The notes below the pieces were generated by a model. It was given only the letters and a program-made list of their open reading frames with translations. It did not search any database and was not told the DNA's origin. Positions 1 through 6,885 of a DNA stretch of 14,405 nucleotides are shown here, piece by piece. This DNA comes from Sphingomonas sp. Lineage in GTDB: Bacteria; Pseudomonadota; Alphaproteobacteria; Sphingomonadales; Sphingomonadaceae. The stretch lies in NCBI GenBank assembly GCA_030146605.1, contig JASLBO010000369.1, positions 1 to 14,405 of the forward strand, in the 5' to 3' direction. A program made the position numbers and the translations under genes. Positions within the stretch are counted from its first letter, which is position 1. Each line of letters starts with the position of its first letter.

Positions 1-80
1 GGGCAGGGGAGAGGGGGATATCGCCCCCGTCTCGCACTTGCCCCTCTCCCCGACCCTCTCCCCGCAAGCGGAGAGAGGGA
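1..80. repeat. G/C-rich intergenic inverted-repeat element upstream of the SDR gene
   Basis: Two stem-loops are visible. Bases 1-16 (GGGCAGGGGAGAGGGG) pair with 41-56 at 14 of 16 positions. Inside them, GGGGG at 13-17 can pair with CCCCC at 24-28. A second hairpin joins 54-65 (CCCTCTCCCCGC) to 68-79 (GCGGAGAGAGGG), 11 of 12 matching. The core 'ccctctccccgcaagcgg' is typical of small dispersed intergenic repeats in high-GC proteobacteria, which is a family impression and not a search result. The element may extend left of the window. The right arm runs into the ribosome binding site of the SDR gene. Confidence 0.6.
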
Positions 81-81
81 G
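76..81 (+). promoter_or_regulatory. Ribosome binding site of the SDR gene, inside the repeat arm
   Basis: AGGGAG lies 6 bases before the ATG at 88, which is good Shine-Dalgarno spacing. It supports that start. Its first bases belong to the right arm of the 54-79 hairpin, so the site could be partly masked in the mRNA. Confidence 0.55.
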
Positions 82-87
82 AAGAAG

Positions 88-876
88 ATGGACACGAACG
101 CACTGTTCCGCCTCGACGGCCGCATCGCGCTGATAACCGGCGGGTCGCGCGGCATCGGACGGATGATCGCCGAGGGCTTCGTCGCGCAGGGCGCGAGGGT
201 CTATGTCTCGTCGCGCAAGGCCGAGGCTTGCGAGGAGACCGCCGCCGCGCTCGGCGACCATTGCATCGCTTTGCCGCACGACATCTCCACCGTCGATGGC
301 TGCCGCGCGCTTGCCGAGGACCTCGCCGCCCGCGAATCCCGGCTCGACATCCTCGTCAACAATGCGGGTGCCGCCTGGGGCGAGCCGTTCGAGACCTTCC
401 CCGAAAAGGGCTGGGACAAGGTGATGGACCTCAACGTCAAATCACCCTTCTTCCTCACCCAGGCGCTGCACGGCCTGCTCAAGGCCGGCGGCTCGGCCGA
501 ACGCCCCGCCAAGGTGATCAACATCACTTCGATCGACGGCCAGCGGCTCAATCCGTGGGAGACCTACAGCTATCACGCCTCCAAATCGGCGCTGATCTAT
601 CTGACCAAGCGCATGGCCGCGCGGCTGGTGCGCGATCACATCAACGTCACCTCGATCGCTCCCGGCGCCTTTGACAGCGACATGAACAAGGCCGCGCGCG
701 ATCACGGCGACGCGGTCTCGAAAGCGATCCCGGCGAAGCGCATCGGCAGCGAAGAGGACATGGCCGGCACCGCGATCTACCTCGCCAGCCGCGCCGGCGA
801 CTATGTGATCGGAGACACCATCACCGTCGACGGCGGGCTGGTCAACGCAAGCCTGGGCGGGAGTATCGACGGCTAG
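88..876 (+). CDS. SDR family NAD(P)-dependent oxidoreductase, RhlG-like
   Basis: This 262-residue protein is a classical short-chain dehydrogenase, a cytoplasmic Rossmann-fold enzyme that reduces or oxidises a carbonyl/alcohol with NAD(P)H. Visible motifs are the cofactor loop TGGSRGIG (17-24), Asp65 of the adenine pocket, NNAG (91-94), and a full catalytic tetrad Asn116, Ser148, Tyr162, Lys166 (YHASK 162-166). The C-terminal DGG motif (IT-VDGG) is also present. Arg43 in 'SSRKA' after beta-2 suggests NADP preference. From memory the sequence resembles RhlG, a beta-ketoacyl reductase-like SDR (shared 'GGSRGIG-MIA-G', 'NNAG--WG', 'RVINI-S'), but the substrate cannot be read from the sequence. 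The length is normal for the family. The start is set by the AGGGAG ribosome site. The stop TAG overlaps the stop of the convergent maeB gene. Confidence 0.93.
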   Translation: MDTNALFRLDGRIALITGGSRGIGRMIAEGFVAQGARVYVSSRKAEACEETAAALGDHCIALPHDISTVDGCRALAEDLAARESRLDILVNNAGAAWGEPFETFPEKGWDKVMDLNVKSPFFLTQALHGLLKAGGSAERPAKVINITSIDGQRLNPWETYSYHASKSALIYLTKRMAARLVRDHINVTSIAPGAFDSDMNKAARDHGDAVSKAIPAKRIGSEEDMAGTAIYLASRAGDYVIGDTITVDGGLVNASLGGSIDG

Positions 877-3131
877 CGGGCGATGCCCCCGGCCGCGAGC
901 ACCGCCAGCGTCACCAGCTCGCTGGCCGTCGCAGTCATCGGCGCGATCTGGACCGGCTTCTCCATCCCGATCAGCATCGGCCCGATCATCGAATCGCCGC
1001 CCAGTTCGCGAAGCAATTTGGCCGAGATGTTCGCCGACTGGAGCCCCGGCATGATCAGCACATTGGCGGGCCCCGATAGCCGCGCGAACGGATATTTCGC
1101 CATCTGCCGCGGATTGAGCGCGACGTCGGGCGACATCTCGCCTTCATATTCGAATTCGACCGAGCGCTCGTCGAGCAGTTTGATCGCGCCGCGGACATTG
1201 TCGAGCCAGCGGCCCTCGGGATTGCCGAAGTTCGAATAGCTGAGGAACGCGACGCGCGGCTCGTGCCCCATGCGGCGCGCGACCTGCGCGGTGCCCTCGG
1301 CGATCGCGGCCAGTTCCTCGGTGTTGGGGCGCTCGTTGACCGTGGTGTCGGCGATGAACACCGTGTGCGACTGGCCGACGAGAACGTGGATGCCGAACGC
1401 AGTCCGGCCTTCCGCATAGTCGATCACGCGCTTTATCTGGCGCATCGTCTCGGCATAGGTGCGCGTGACGCCGGTGATCAGCGCATCGGCCTCGCCGAGC
1501 TGGAGCAGCAAGGCGCCGAAGATGTTGCGGTCACGATTGACCATCCGCTCGATGTCGCGGCGCAGATAGCCGCGGCGCTGAAGCCGCTGGTAGAGAAACT
1601 CGACCATCCGCGGCACCAGCGGCGAGTTGACGCTGTTGTGGAGCTCGAAATCCTCGGGATTGGCACCGAGCTTCTGCAGCCGCTCGTGGACCGACTCGCG
1701 CCCGACCAGCACGGGAATGCCGTAGCCGCCTTCCTTGAACGCGATCGCCGCGCGCAGCACGACCTCTTCCTCGCCCTCGGCGAAGATCACCCGCTTTGGG
1801 TTGGCGCGCGCACCTTCATAAGCGAGGCTGAGCACCGACGTCGTCGGGTTGAGCCGCGCCCGGAGCGACTGGCGATAGGCCGCCATGTCGAAAATCGGCT
1901 TGGTCGCCACCCCCGAATCCATCGCCGCCTGCGCCACCGCGGCGGGGATGAGCTCCATCAGCCGCGGATCGAACGGCGCGGGGATGATATACTCGGGGCC
2001 GAAGCTGTGCTGCGTGCCGTACGCCGCGGCGACTTCCTCGGGAACCTGTTGCCGCGCCAGTTCGGCGAGCGCGCGCGCCGCGGCGATCTTCATCGCATCG
2101 TTGATCGTCGTGGCACGCACGTCGAGCGCGCCGCGGAAGATGAACGGGAAGCCGAGCACGTTGTTGACCTGGTTCGGATAGTCCGAGCGGCCGGTGGCGA
2201 TGATCGCGTCGGGGCGCGCGGCCTTGGCGATGGGCGGGCTGATCTCGGGATCCGGATTGGCCATCGCGAAGATGATCGGATTGGGCGCCATCGTCTTGAG
2301 CAATTCGGGCGACAGCGAATTGGCCGAGGCAAGCCCGATGAACACGTCGGCGCCGTCCAGCGCATCGGCGAGCGTGCGCTTCTCGGTCGCGACCGCATGC
2401 GCCGACTTCCACTGGTTCATGCTTTCCTGGCGGCCCTGATAGATCACGCCGGTCAGATCGAGCATCAGCAGATTGTCGTGCGGCAGGCCCATTGCCTTGA
2501 TCAGCTCGGCGCAGGCGATCGCCGCGGCGCCGGCGCCGAGCATGACGATGTTGGTCGATTTGAACTCGCGCCCGGTGAGATGGAGCGCGTTGATCAGCCC
2601 GGCGGCGGCGATGATCGCCGTGCCGTGCTGGTCGTCATGGAATACCGGGATGTTCATGCGCTCGCGCAGCGTCTGCTCGATCACGAAGCATTCGGGGGAC
2701 TTGATGTCCTCGAGGTTGATCCCGCCGAAGCTCGGCTCCATCAGCTCGACTGCGTCGATGAAGCGATCGACATCCTCGGTCTTGAGCTCGATGTCGATCG
2801 AATCGACGTCGGCGAAGCGCTTGAACAGGACCGCCTTGCCTTCCATCACCGGCTTGGAGGCAAGCGCGCCGAGATTGCCGAGGCCGAGAATCGCGGTGCC
2901 GTTGGAGATCACCGCGACCAGATTGCCCTTGGCGGTATAATCATAGGCAAGCGACGGATCCTCGGCGATCGCGCGGACGGGCACCGCGACGCCGGGCGAA
3001 TACGCCAGCGCGAGGTCGCGCTGGGTCGCCATCGGCTTCGACGCGATGATCTCGATTTTCCCCGGCCGTCCCTCGGAATGGTACAGCAGCGCCTCGCGCT
3101 CCGAAAACTGGACGTTCGAATCCTCAGACAT
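873..3131 (-). CDS. maeB: NADP-dependent malic enzyme, multidomain MaeB type
   Basis: The product catalyses oxidative decarboxylation of malate to pyruvate with reduction of NAD(P)+, linking the TCA cycle to pyruvate and supplying NADPH in the cytoplasm. At 752 residues it matches the long bacterial form: malic N-domain, NAD-binding domain, then a phosphotransacetylase-like C-terminal domain. Visible are Tyr44 in the 'YSPGVA' motif, Lys99 in 'MEGKAVLFK', metal ligands Glu141-Asp142 and Asp166 ('FHDDQHGT', 164-171), and a dinucleotide fold 'MLGAGAAA' near 197-204. The PTA-like region begins near residue 440 ('PKRVIFAEGEEE'). In this family that domain is thought to be regulatory (acetyl-CoA response), not a working transacetylase. 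I chose the ATG at 3131 over an upstream in-frame ATG at 3167 because AGGGAGA precedes it at 9 bases and the family begins about here. It is divergent from mutS. NAD versus NADP preference is inferred. Confidence 0.95.
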   Translation of the reverse strand: MSEDSNVQFSEREALLYHSEGRPGKIEIIASKPMATQRDLALAYSPGVAVPVRAIAEDPSLAYDYTAKGNLVAVISNGTAILGLGNLGALASKPVMEGKAVLFKRFADVDSIDIELKTEDVDRFIDAVELMEPSFGGINLEDIKSPECFVIEQTLRERMNIPVFHDDQHGTAIIAAAGLINALHLTGREFKSTNIVMLGAGAAAIACAELIKAMGLPHDNLLMLDLTGVIYQGRQESMNQWKSAHAVATEKRTLADALDGADVFIGLASANSLSPELLKTMAPNPIIFAMANPDPEISPPIAKAARPDAIIATGRSDYPNQVNNVLGFPFIFRGALDVRATTINDAMKIAAARALAELARQQVPEEVAAAYGTQHSFGPEYIIPAPFDPRLMELIPAAVAQAAMDSGVATKPIFDMAAYRQSLRARLNPTTSVLSLAYEGARANPKRVIFAEGEEEVVLRAAIAFKEGGYGIPVLVGRESVHERLQKLGANPEDFELHNSVNSPLVPRMVEFLYQRLQRRGYLRRDIERMVNRDRNIFGALLLQLGEADALITGVTRTYAETMRQIKRVIDYAEGRTAFGIHVLVGQSHTVFIADTTVNERPNTEELAAIAEGTAQVARRMGHEPRVAFLSYSNFGNPEGRWLDNVRGAIKLLDERSVEFEYEGEMSPDVALNPRQMAKYPFARLSGPANVLIMPGLQSANISAKLLRELGGDSMIGPMLIGMEKPVQIAPMTATASELVTLAVLAAGGIAR

Positions 3132-3235
3132 CTGTGTCGCTCTCCCTGACAGAGCCCCTTTAGGCACGACTTGTCCCCAAGAAAACCCGCTCCGGGAGTT
3201 GATCGTCGGAGCCGTTCGGTTAACCCGACAGCCGC
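3132..3235. promoter_or_regulatory. Divergent maeB-mutS intergenic region
   Basis: This 104-base spacer must hold promoters for both genes. For mutS the best candidate is TTGATC (3199-3204), a 16-base spacer and TAACCC (3221-3226), which would start transcription within a few bases of the ATG at 3236. For maeB a weak TTTTCT / TAAAGG pair with 17 bases between can be read on the minus strand. An 8-base palindrome GGTTAACC sits at 3219-3226. No element is close to a strong consensus, so these promoters are tentative. Confidence 0.35.
3141..3147 (-). promoter_or_regulatory. Ribosome binding site of maeB
   Basis: Read on the minus strand, AGGGAGA lies 9 bases before the ATG at 3131. It decides the start against the upstream ATG at 3167, whose extra residues (MPKGALSGRATQ) look like untranslated leader. 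Confidence 0.6.
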
Positions 3236-5842
3236 ATGTCCGCCGCAGCCCCCACTCCGATGATGGCGCAGTATCTCGCCTTGAAGGCCGAGGCCGAGGA
3301 TTGCCTGCTTTTCTACCGGATGGGCGACTTCTTCGAATTGTTCTTCGAGGACGCGAAAGTGGCCAGCGCCTGCCTCGATATCGCGCTCACCGCGCGCGGC
3401 GAGCATGACGGCGAGCGCATCCCGATGTGCGGCGTGCCGGTCCATGCGATGGACGGCTATCTCGCGCGCCTGATCAAGGCGGGGCACCGCGTCGCGGTCG
3501 CCGAGCAGACCGAATCTCCGGAGGCGGCGCGCAAGCGGATGGGCTCCAAGGCATTGGTCAATCGCGCGATCGTCCGGGTGGTGACCGCGGGAACGCTGAC
3601 CGAAGAGGCACTGCTCGACAGCCGCAGCGCCAATTGGTGCGTCGCGATCGGCGAGGCAGCCACCGGCGTGGCGATCGCCTGCGCGGATATCTCGACCGGA
3701 CGCTTCGAAGTGATCGAAAGCGACACCGCGCGTGTCGGCGCCGAAATCGCGCGACTGAGCCCTGCCGAGACGATCGTCAGCGACGCAACGGCTTTTCCCG
3801 ACCTCGCCACCGCGACGCGGCCCAAGGGCGATTTCGACAGCGCCGATGGCGAGGCCCGGCTCAAGCGGTTGTTCGGGGTAGCGACGCTCGACGGCTTCGG
3901 CAGTTTCTCGCGCGCCGGCCTCGCCGCGGCGGGCGGGCTGGTCGCCTATCTCGAGCACACCGCCAAGGGATCGCTCCCCTTCCTCCGCCCGCCGCGCCTC
4001 AGCCGCACCGACGCGGCAATGGCAATCGACGCAGCAACCCGCGAGAGCCTCGAACTCTGCGTCAGCCAGTCGGGCGCCCGCAAGGGCAGCCTGCTCGATT
4101 CGGTCGACCGCACCGTCACCGGCGCGGGCGCGCGCCTGCTCGGCCAGGACATCGCCGCGCCCTTGATGGACCGCGGCGCCGTCGAGGCGCGGCTCGACCT
4201 CGTCCAGTGGTTCCACGACGATCCCGGACTGCGCGACATGGCCCGCGGCAGCCTGCGCGCGCTGCCCGATATCGGCCGCGCGCTCGGTCGGCTCGCGGCA
4301 GGGCGCGGATCGCCGCGCGACCTCGGCCAGCTTCGCGACGGACTGGACGGTGCGTGGCGGTTGGGCGAGCGGCTCGACGCGATCGGCACCCCGCCGCCGT
4401 TGCTCGCCGAGCTGGCGCCGCAGCTGCGCGGGCACGGCGCGCTGATCGACCTGCTCGCCCGCGCGCTGGTCGCCGAACCGCCGATCGACGCCTCCAGCGG
4501 CGGCTATATCGCCGAGGGCTATGATGCCGCGCTCGACGACCTGCGCGATACCGGTGCCGGCGGCCGCCGCGCGATCACGGCGCTCGAGGCGGAGTATCGC
4601 ACCCGCACCGGCATCGGCGCGCTCAAGGTCCGCCACAATGGCGTGCTCGGCTATCATATCGAAGTCCCGGCGCGCGCCGCGGACCCGCTGATGAGGCCCG
4701 AAAGCGGCTTCACCCATCGCCAGACGCTCGCCGGGGTGGTGCGCTTCAACGCCCCCGATCTCCACGATGTGGCGATCAAGGTGACGCAGGCCGGCGCGCA
4801 TGCGCTCACCGCCGAGGCGGCGCATCTCGAGGATCTCACCAGCCGCGCGCTCGAACGCCGCGAGGCCATCGCCGCCACCGCCGACGCACTCGCCCGGATC
4901 GACGTCGCCGCCGCGCTGGCCGAACGCGCCGCCGAGGGCGGCTGGGCGCGGCCGGCGCTGGTCGATCACGCCTGTTTCGAGATCGCCGGCGGGCGGCATC
5001 CGGTGGTCGAGGACGCAGTCGCTCGCGCCGGCGGGCGCTTCGTCGCCAACGACTGCAAGCTCTCCGAGGATTCACGCCTGTGGCTGGTCACCGGTCCCAA
5101 CATGGGCGGCAAGTCGACCTTCCTGCGCCAGAACGCGTTGATCGCGGTGCTCGCCCAGGCGGGAAGCTACGTCCCCGCCACCTCGGCGACGCTCGGGCTG
5201 GTCGACCGGCTGTTCAGCCGGGTCGGTGCGTCGGACAATCTCGCGCGCGGGCGCTCGACCTTCATGGTCGAGATGGTCGAGACCGCCGCGATCCTCGCCC
5301 AGGCGACACCGCGCAGCTTCGTCATCCTCGACGAAGTCGGGCGCGGCACCTCGACCTATGACGGCCTTGCGATCGCCTGGGCGGTGGTCGAGGCGATCCA
5401 CGAGGACAATCGCTGCCGCTGCCTGTTCGCGACGCATTATCACGAGCTGACCCGGCTGGCGGAGCGCTGCGATGCGCTGACCCTCCACAATGTCCGCGCC
5501 CGCGAATACAAAGGCGAACTCGTCCTGCTCCACGAAGTCGCCGAAGGCCCGGCCGACCGCAGCTACGGGCTGGCCGTCGCACGGCTCGCGGGCCTGCCCC
5601 CGGCGACGATCAAGCGCGCCAAGGCGGTGCTCGACAAGCTCGAGGCGGGGCGCGCGAAGACCGGCGGGATCGCCGCCGGGCTCGACGATCTGCCCCTGTT
5701 CGCCGCGATGGTCCAGGTCGAGGAGGAGAAGATCGACGCGCTCCGAACCGAACTCGAAGCGATCGACGTCGACGCGCTGAGCCCGCGCGAGGCACTCGAC
5801 GCGCTGTACCGGCTGAAAGGACTCGCGGGCGAGGCGAACTAA
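3236..5842 (+). CDS. mutS: DNA mismatch repair ATPase MutS
   Basis: MutS recognises mismatches and small loops in newly replicated DNA, then acts with MutL. The 868 residues match the usual bacterial length. The N-terminal mismatch-binding domain has the F-x-E wedge, Phe32-Phe33-Glu34 within 'YRMGDFFELF'. The connector, core lever and clamp regions occupy about 130-560. The ABC-type ATPase domain has Walker A GPNMGGKST (620-628), 'GASDNLARGRSTFMVEM', Walker B 'FVILDE' with Asp699-Glu700, the signature 'GRGTSTYDG', and 'FATHYHEL'. A helix-rich tail follows to the TAA. All key residues look intact, so it should be functional. The ATG at 3236 fits the family start, but I see no Shine-Dalgarno before it, so translation may rely on a very short or leaderless transcript. 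A MITE-like repeat follows 4 bases after the stop. Confidence 0.98.
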   Translation: MSAAAPTPMMAQYLALKAEAEDCLLFYRMGDFFELFFEDAKVASACLDIALTARGEHDGERIPMCGVPVHAMDGYLARLIKAGHRVAVAEQTESPEAARKRMGSKALVNRAIVRVVTAGTLTEEALLDSRSANWCVAIGEAATGVAIACADISTGRFEVIESDTARVGAEIARLSPAETIVSDATAFPDLATATRPKGDFDSADGEARLKRLFGVATLDGFGSFSRAGLAAAGGLVAYLEHTAKGSLPFLRPPRLSRTDAAMAIDAATRESLELCVSQSGARKGSLLDSVDRTVTGAGARLLGQDIAAPLMDRGAVEARLDLVQWFHDDPGLRDMARGSLRALPDIGRALGRLAAGRGSPRDLGQLRDGLDGAWRLGERLDAIGTPPPLLAELAPQLRGHGALIDLLARALVAEPPIDASSGGYIAEGYDAALDDLRDTGAGGRRAITALEAEYRTRTGIGALKVRHNGVLGYHIEVPARAADPLMRPESGFTHRQTLAGVVRFNAPDLHDVAIKVTQAGAHALTAEAAHLEDLTSRALERREAIAATADALARIDVAAALAERAAEGGWARPALVDHACFEIAGGRHPVVEDAVARAGGRFVANDCKLSEDSRLWLVTGPNMGGKSTFLRQNALIAVLAQAGSYVPATSATLGLVDRLFSRVGASDNLARGRSTFMVEMVETAAILAQATPRSFVILDEVGRGTSTYDGLAIAWAVVEAIHEDNRCRCLFATHYHELTRLAERCDALTLHNVRAREYKGELVLLHEVAEGPADRSYGLAVARLAGLPPATIKRAKAVLDKLEAGRAKTGGIAAGLDDLPLFAAMVQVEEEKIDALRTELEAIDVDALSPREALDALYRLKGLAGEAN

Positions 5843-5846
5843 AAGA

Positions 5847-5975
5847 TCCTCCCTCGCGGAGCGGGGGAGGTGGCGCCGAAGGCGACGGAGGGGGCGTAGC
5901 CGCAAGCGATGCGCTGGTGGAGAGGCCACCTCCGTCGTGCTGCGCATGCCTCCTCCCACGCTTCGCGAGGAAGGA
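5847..5975. mobile_element. MITE-like element with imperfect terminal inverted repeats
   Basis: Bases 5847-5870 and the reverse complement of 5952-5975 match at 21 of 24 positions, and A-tracts flank both ends (AAAA at 5841-5844, TTTT at 5976-5979). The interior is symmetric too: GGAGGTGGC (5866-5874) pairs with GCCACCTCC (5925-5933), and GCGACGGAGG (5882-5891) pairs with 5929-5938 at 9 of 10. The left terminal repeat also folds on itself (5848-5857 with 5861-5870, 9 of 10). It encodes no protein I would support. Size, folding and position between genes fit a non-autonomous MITE or REP/BIME-type repeat. I recall similar repeats in sphingomonad genomes, unverified. The left hairpin directly after mutS may also act in 3' end formation. 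Confidence 0.65.
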
Positions 5976-5983
5976 TTTTACAG

Positions 5984-5989
5984 TATAGC
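5984..5989 (+). promoter_or_regulatory. Possible -10 element for the DUF815 ATPase gene
   Basis: TATAGC ends 7 bases before the ATG at 5997, so a transcript using it would be nearly leaderless. No Shine-Dalgarno sits at normal distance (the nearest, GGAAGG, is 22 bases upstream), which fits this idea. The -35 region would fall in the right terminal repeat of the MITE-like element and is poor (TTCGCG). Confidence 0.3.
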
Positions 5990-5996
5990 CCCCGCG

Positions 5997-6806
5997 ATGA
6001 CCGACCCGATGACCCGTATCGCCGAAGCGCTCGAGCGCCTCGCCCCGCCGCCGCCGCCGCCCGCCGATCCGTTCGCCCACCCCGCTTATGTGTGGCGCGG
6101 GCACAGCCTCGCCGCCGCGCGCGCCTTCGCGCCGCTGCCGCTCGCATTGCTCCACGGAATGGAGCCCCAGCGTGACGCGTTGCTCGCCAATCTCGAACGC
6201 CTCGCGCAGGGCAGCGCCGCGCAGGACGTATTGCTCTGGGGTGCACGCGGCACCGGAAAATCCGCACTGGTCAAGAGCGCGGTCGCTTCGGTCCAGGCGA
6301 AAGGCGGGAACCTCGCACTCGTCGAGGCCGTCACACAGCATCTCGATGCGCTGCCCGAATTGTTCGCCCTCCTAGCCGCTTCCGCCCGCCCTTTCGTCAT
6401 CTTCCTCGACGATCTCGGCTTCGACGCCGCCGGCGACGCCCGCGCGCTGCGCTCGCTGCTCGAAGGCGGTGCCGAAGCGCGGCCCGCCAACACCCGGCTG
6501 ATCGTGACCTCGAACCGCCGCCATCTGATCCCGCGCGACATTGCCGAGCAGGCCAGCGCGATCAATCCGCGCGATTCGGTCGACGACAGCCTCGCGCTCG
6601 CCGACCGCTTCGGCCTCAGCCTCGGCTTTCACGCGATCGACCAGGACACCTATGTTGCCATCGTCCGCGGCTATGCCGAGGCGCACGATCTGCGCTTCGA
6701 TCCGGCCGAGGCGATCAATTGGGCGACGCGGCGCGGCAGCCGCTCCGGGCGGGTCGCGTGGCAATATGTCGTCGACCTCGCCGGACGCTCGGGCAAGTCC
6801 CTGTAA
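5997..6806 (+). CDS. DUF815-type AAA family ATPase
   Basis: The 269-residue protein is a P-loop ATPase resembling the DUF815 family, whose cellular role is not established. It has Walker A GARGTGKS (82-89), Walker B 'VIFLDDL' with Asp138-Asp139, and a sensor-1-like 'VTSN' (170-173) followed by 'RRHLIPRD'. The C-terminal 'RGSRSGRVAWQYV' is rich in arginine. No signal peptide or membrane segment is seen, so it is likely cytoplasmic. Six prolines in a row (17-22) precede the ATPase core. The frame stays open upstream to 5937, but those residues come from the MITE-like repeat, so I start at the ATG of 'MTDPMTRIAEALERL'; ATG 6009 is an alternative. The gene stands alone between a repeat and a regulated kinase gene. 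The fold is clear and the function is unknown. Confidence 0.85.
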   Translation: MTDPMTRIAEALERLAPPPPPPADPFAHPAYVWRGHSLAAARAFAPLPLALLHGMEPQRDALLANLERLAQGSAAQDVLLWGARGTGKSALVKSAVASVQAKGGNLALVEAVTQHLDALPELFALLAASARPFVIFLDDLGFDAAGDARALRSLLEGGAEARPANTRLIVTSNRRHLIPRDIAEQASAINPRDSVDDSLALADRFGLSLGFHAIDQDTYVAIVRGYAEAHDLRFDPAEAINWATRRGSRSGRVAWQYVVDLAGRSGKSL

Positions 6807-6812
6807 AATAAT

Positions 6813-6828
6813 GTTGATCCATATCAAC
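6813..6828. promoter_or_regulatory. FNR/FixK-type binding site (perfect anaerobox)
   Basis: GTTGATCCATATCAAC contains TTGAT (6814-6818), four bases, then ATCAA (6823-6827), an exact match to the FNR consensus TTGAT-N4-ATCAA, with an extra G/C pair outside. CRP/FNR-family regulators (FNR, Anr, FixK) use this sequence for oxygen-linked control. It lies between the DUF815 stop and the kinase start. Its centre, 6820.5, is 61.5 bases before position 6882, the start expected if TTGACA at 6846-6851 is the -35 hexamer. That matches a class I activator position. Occupancy and the regulator are inferred. Confidence 0.55.
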
Positions 6829-6845
6829 TACAGCCAAGACCTGAC

Positions 6846-6876
6846 TTGACAGCAGCAGGATGATCGCGCCTGCTTT
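6846..6876 (+). promoter_or_regulatory. Candidate promoter for the DUF4118 histidine kinase
   Basis: TTGACA at 6846-6851 is a perfect -35 hexamer. The -10 region 17-19 bases on (CCTGCT to TGCTTT, 6869-6876) is weak, which would fit a promoter needing an activator. The predicted start near 6882 leaves only a few bases before the ATG at 6886, and no Shine-Dalgarno is visible. Confidence 0.4.
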
Positions 6877-6885
6877 ACCTTCGGC

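Noticed and set aside
136..151. Stray zero-interest entry at these coordinates in the findings list
   Set aside because: It carries no observation; the bases are ordinary SDR coding sequence.
1263..3149. 628-residue plus-strand open frame opposite maeB
   Set aside because: Antisense shadow of maeB, rich in His/Arg/Asp with no recognisable domain and no ribosome site.
3132..3167. Twelve-residue N-terminal extension of maeB from ATG 3167
   Set aside because: The internal ATG at 3131 has a well-spaced AGGGAGA, and the extension has no resemblance to family N-termini.
2909..4999. Long minus-strand open frame opposite mutS and the start of maeB
   Set aside because: It lies antisense to clearly conserved mutS, reads as low-complexity Arg/Ala/Gly sequence without motifs, and is the usual by-product of GC-rich codon use.
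5072..5959. Minus-strand open frame spanning the mutS 3' end and the repeat
   Set aside because: Antisense to the mutS ATPase domain and made of biased composition; the upstream part is repeat DNA.
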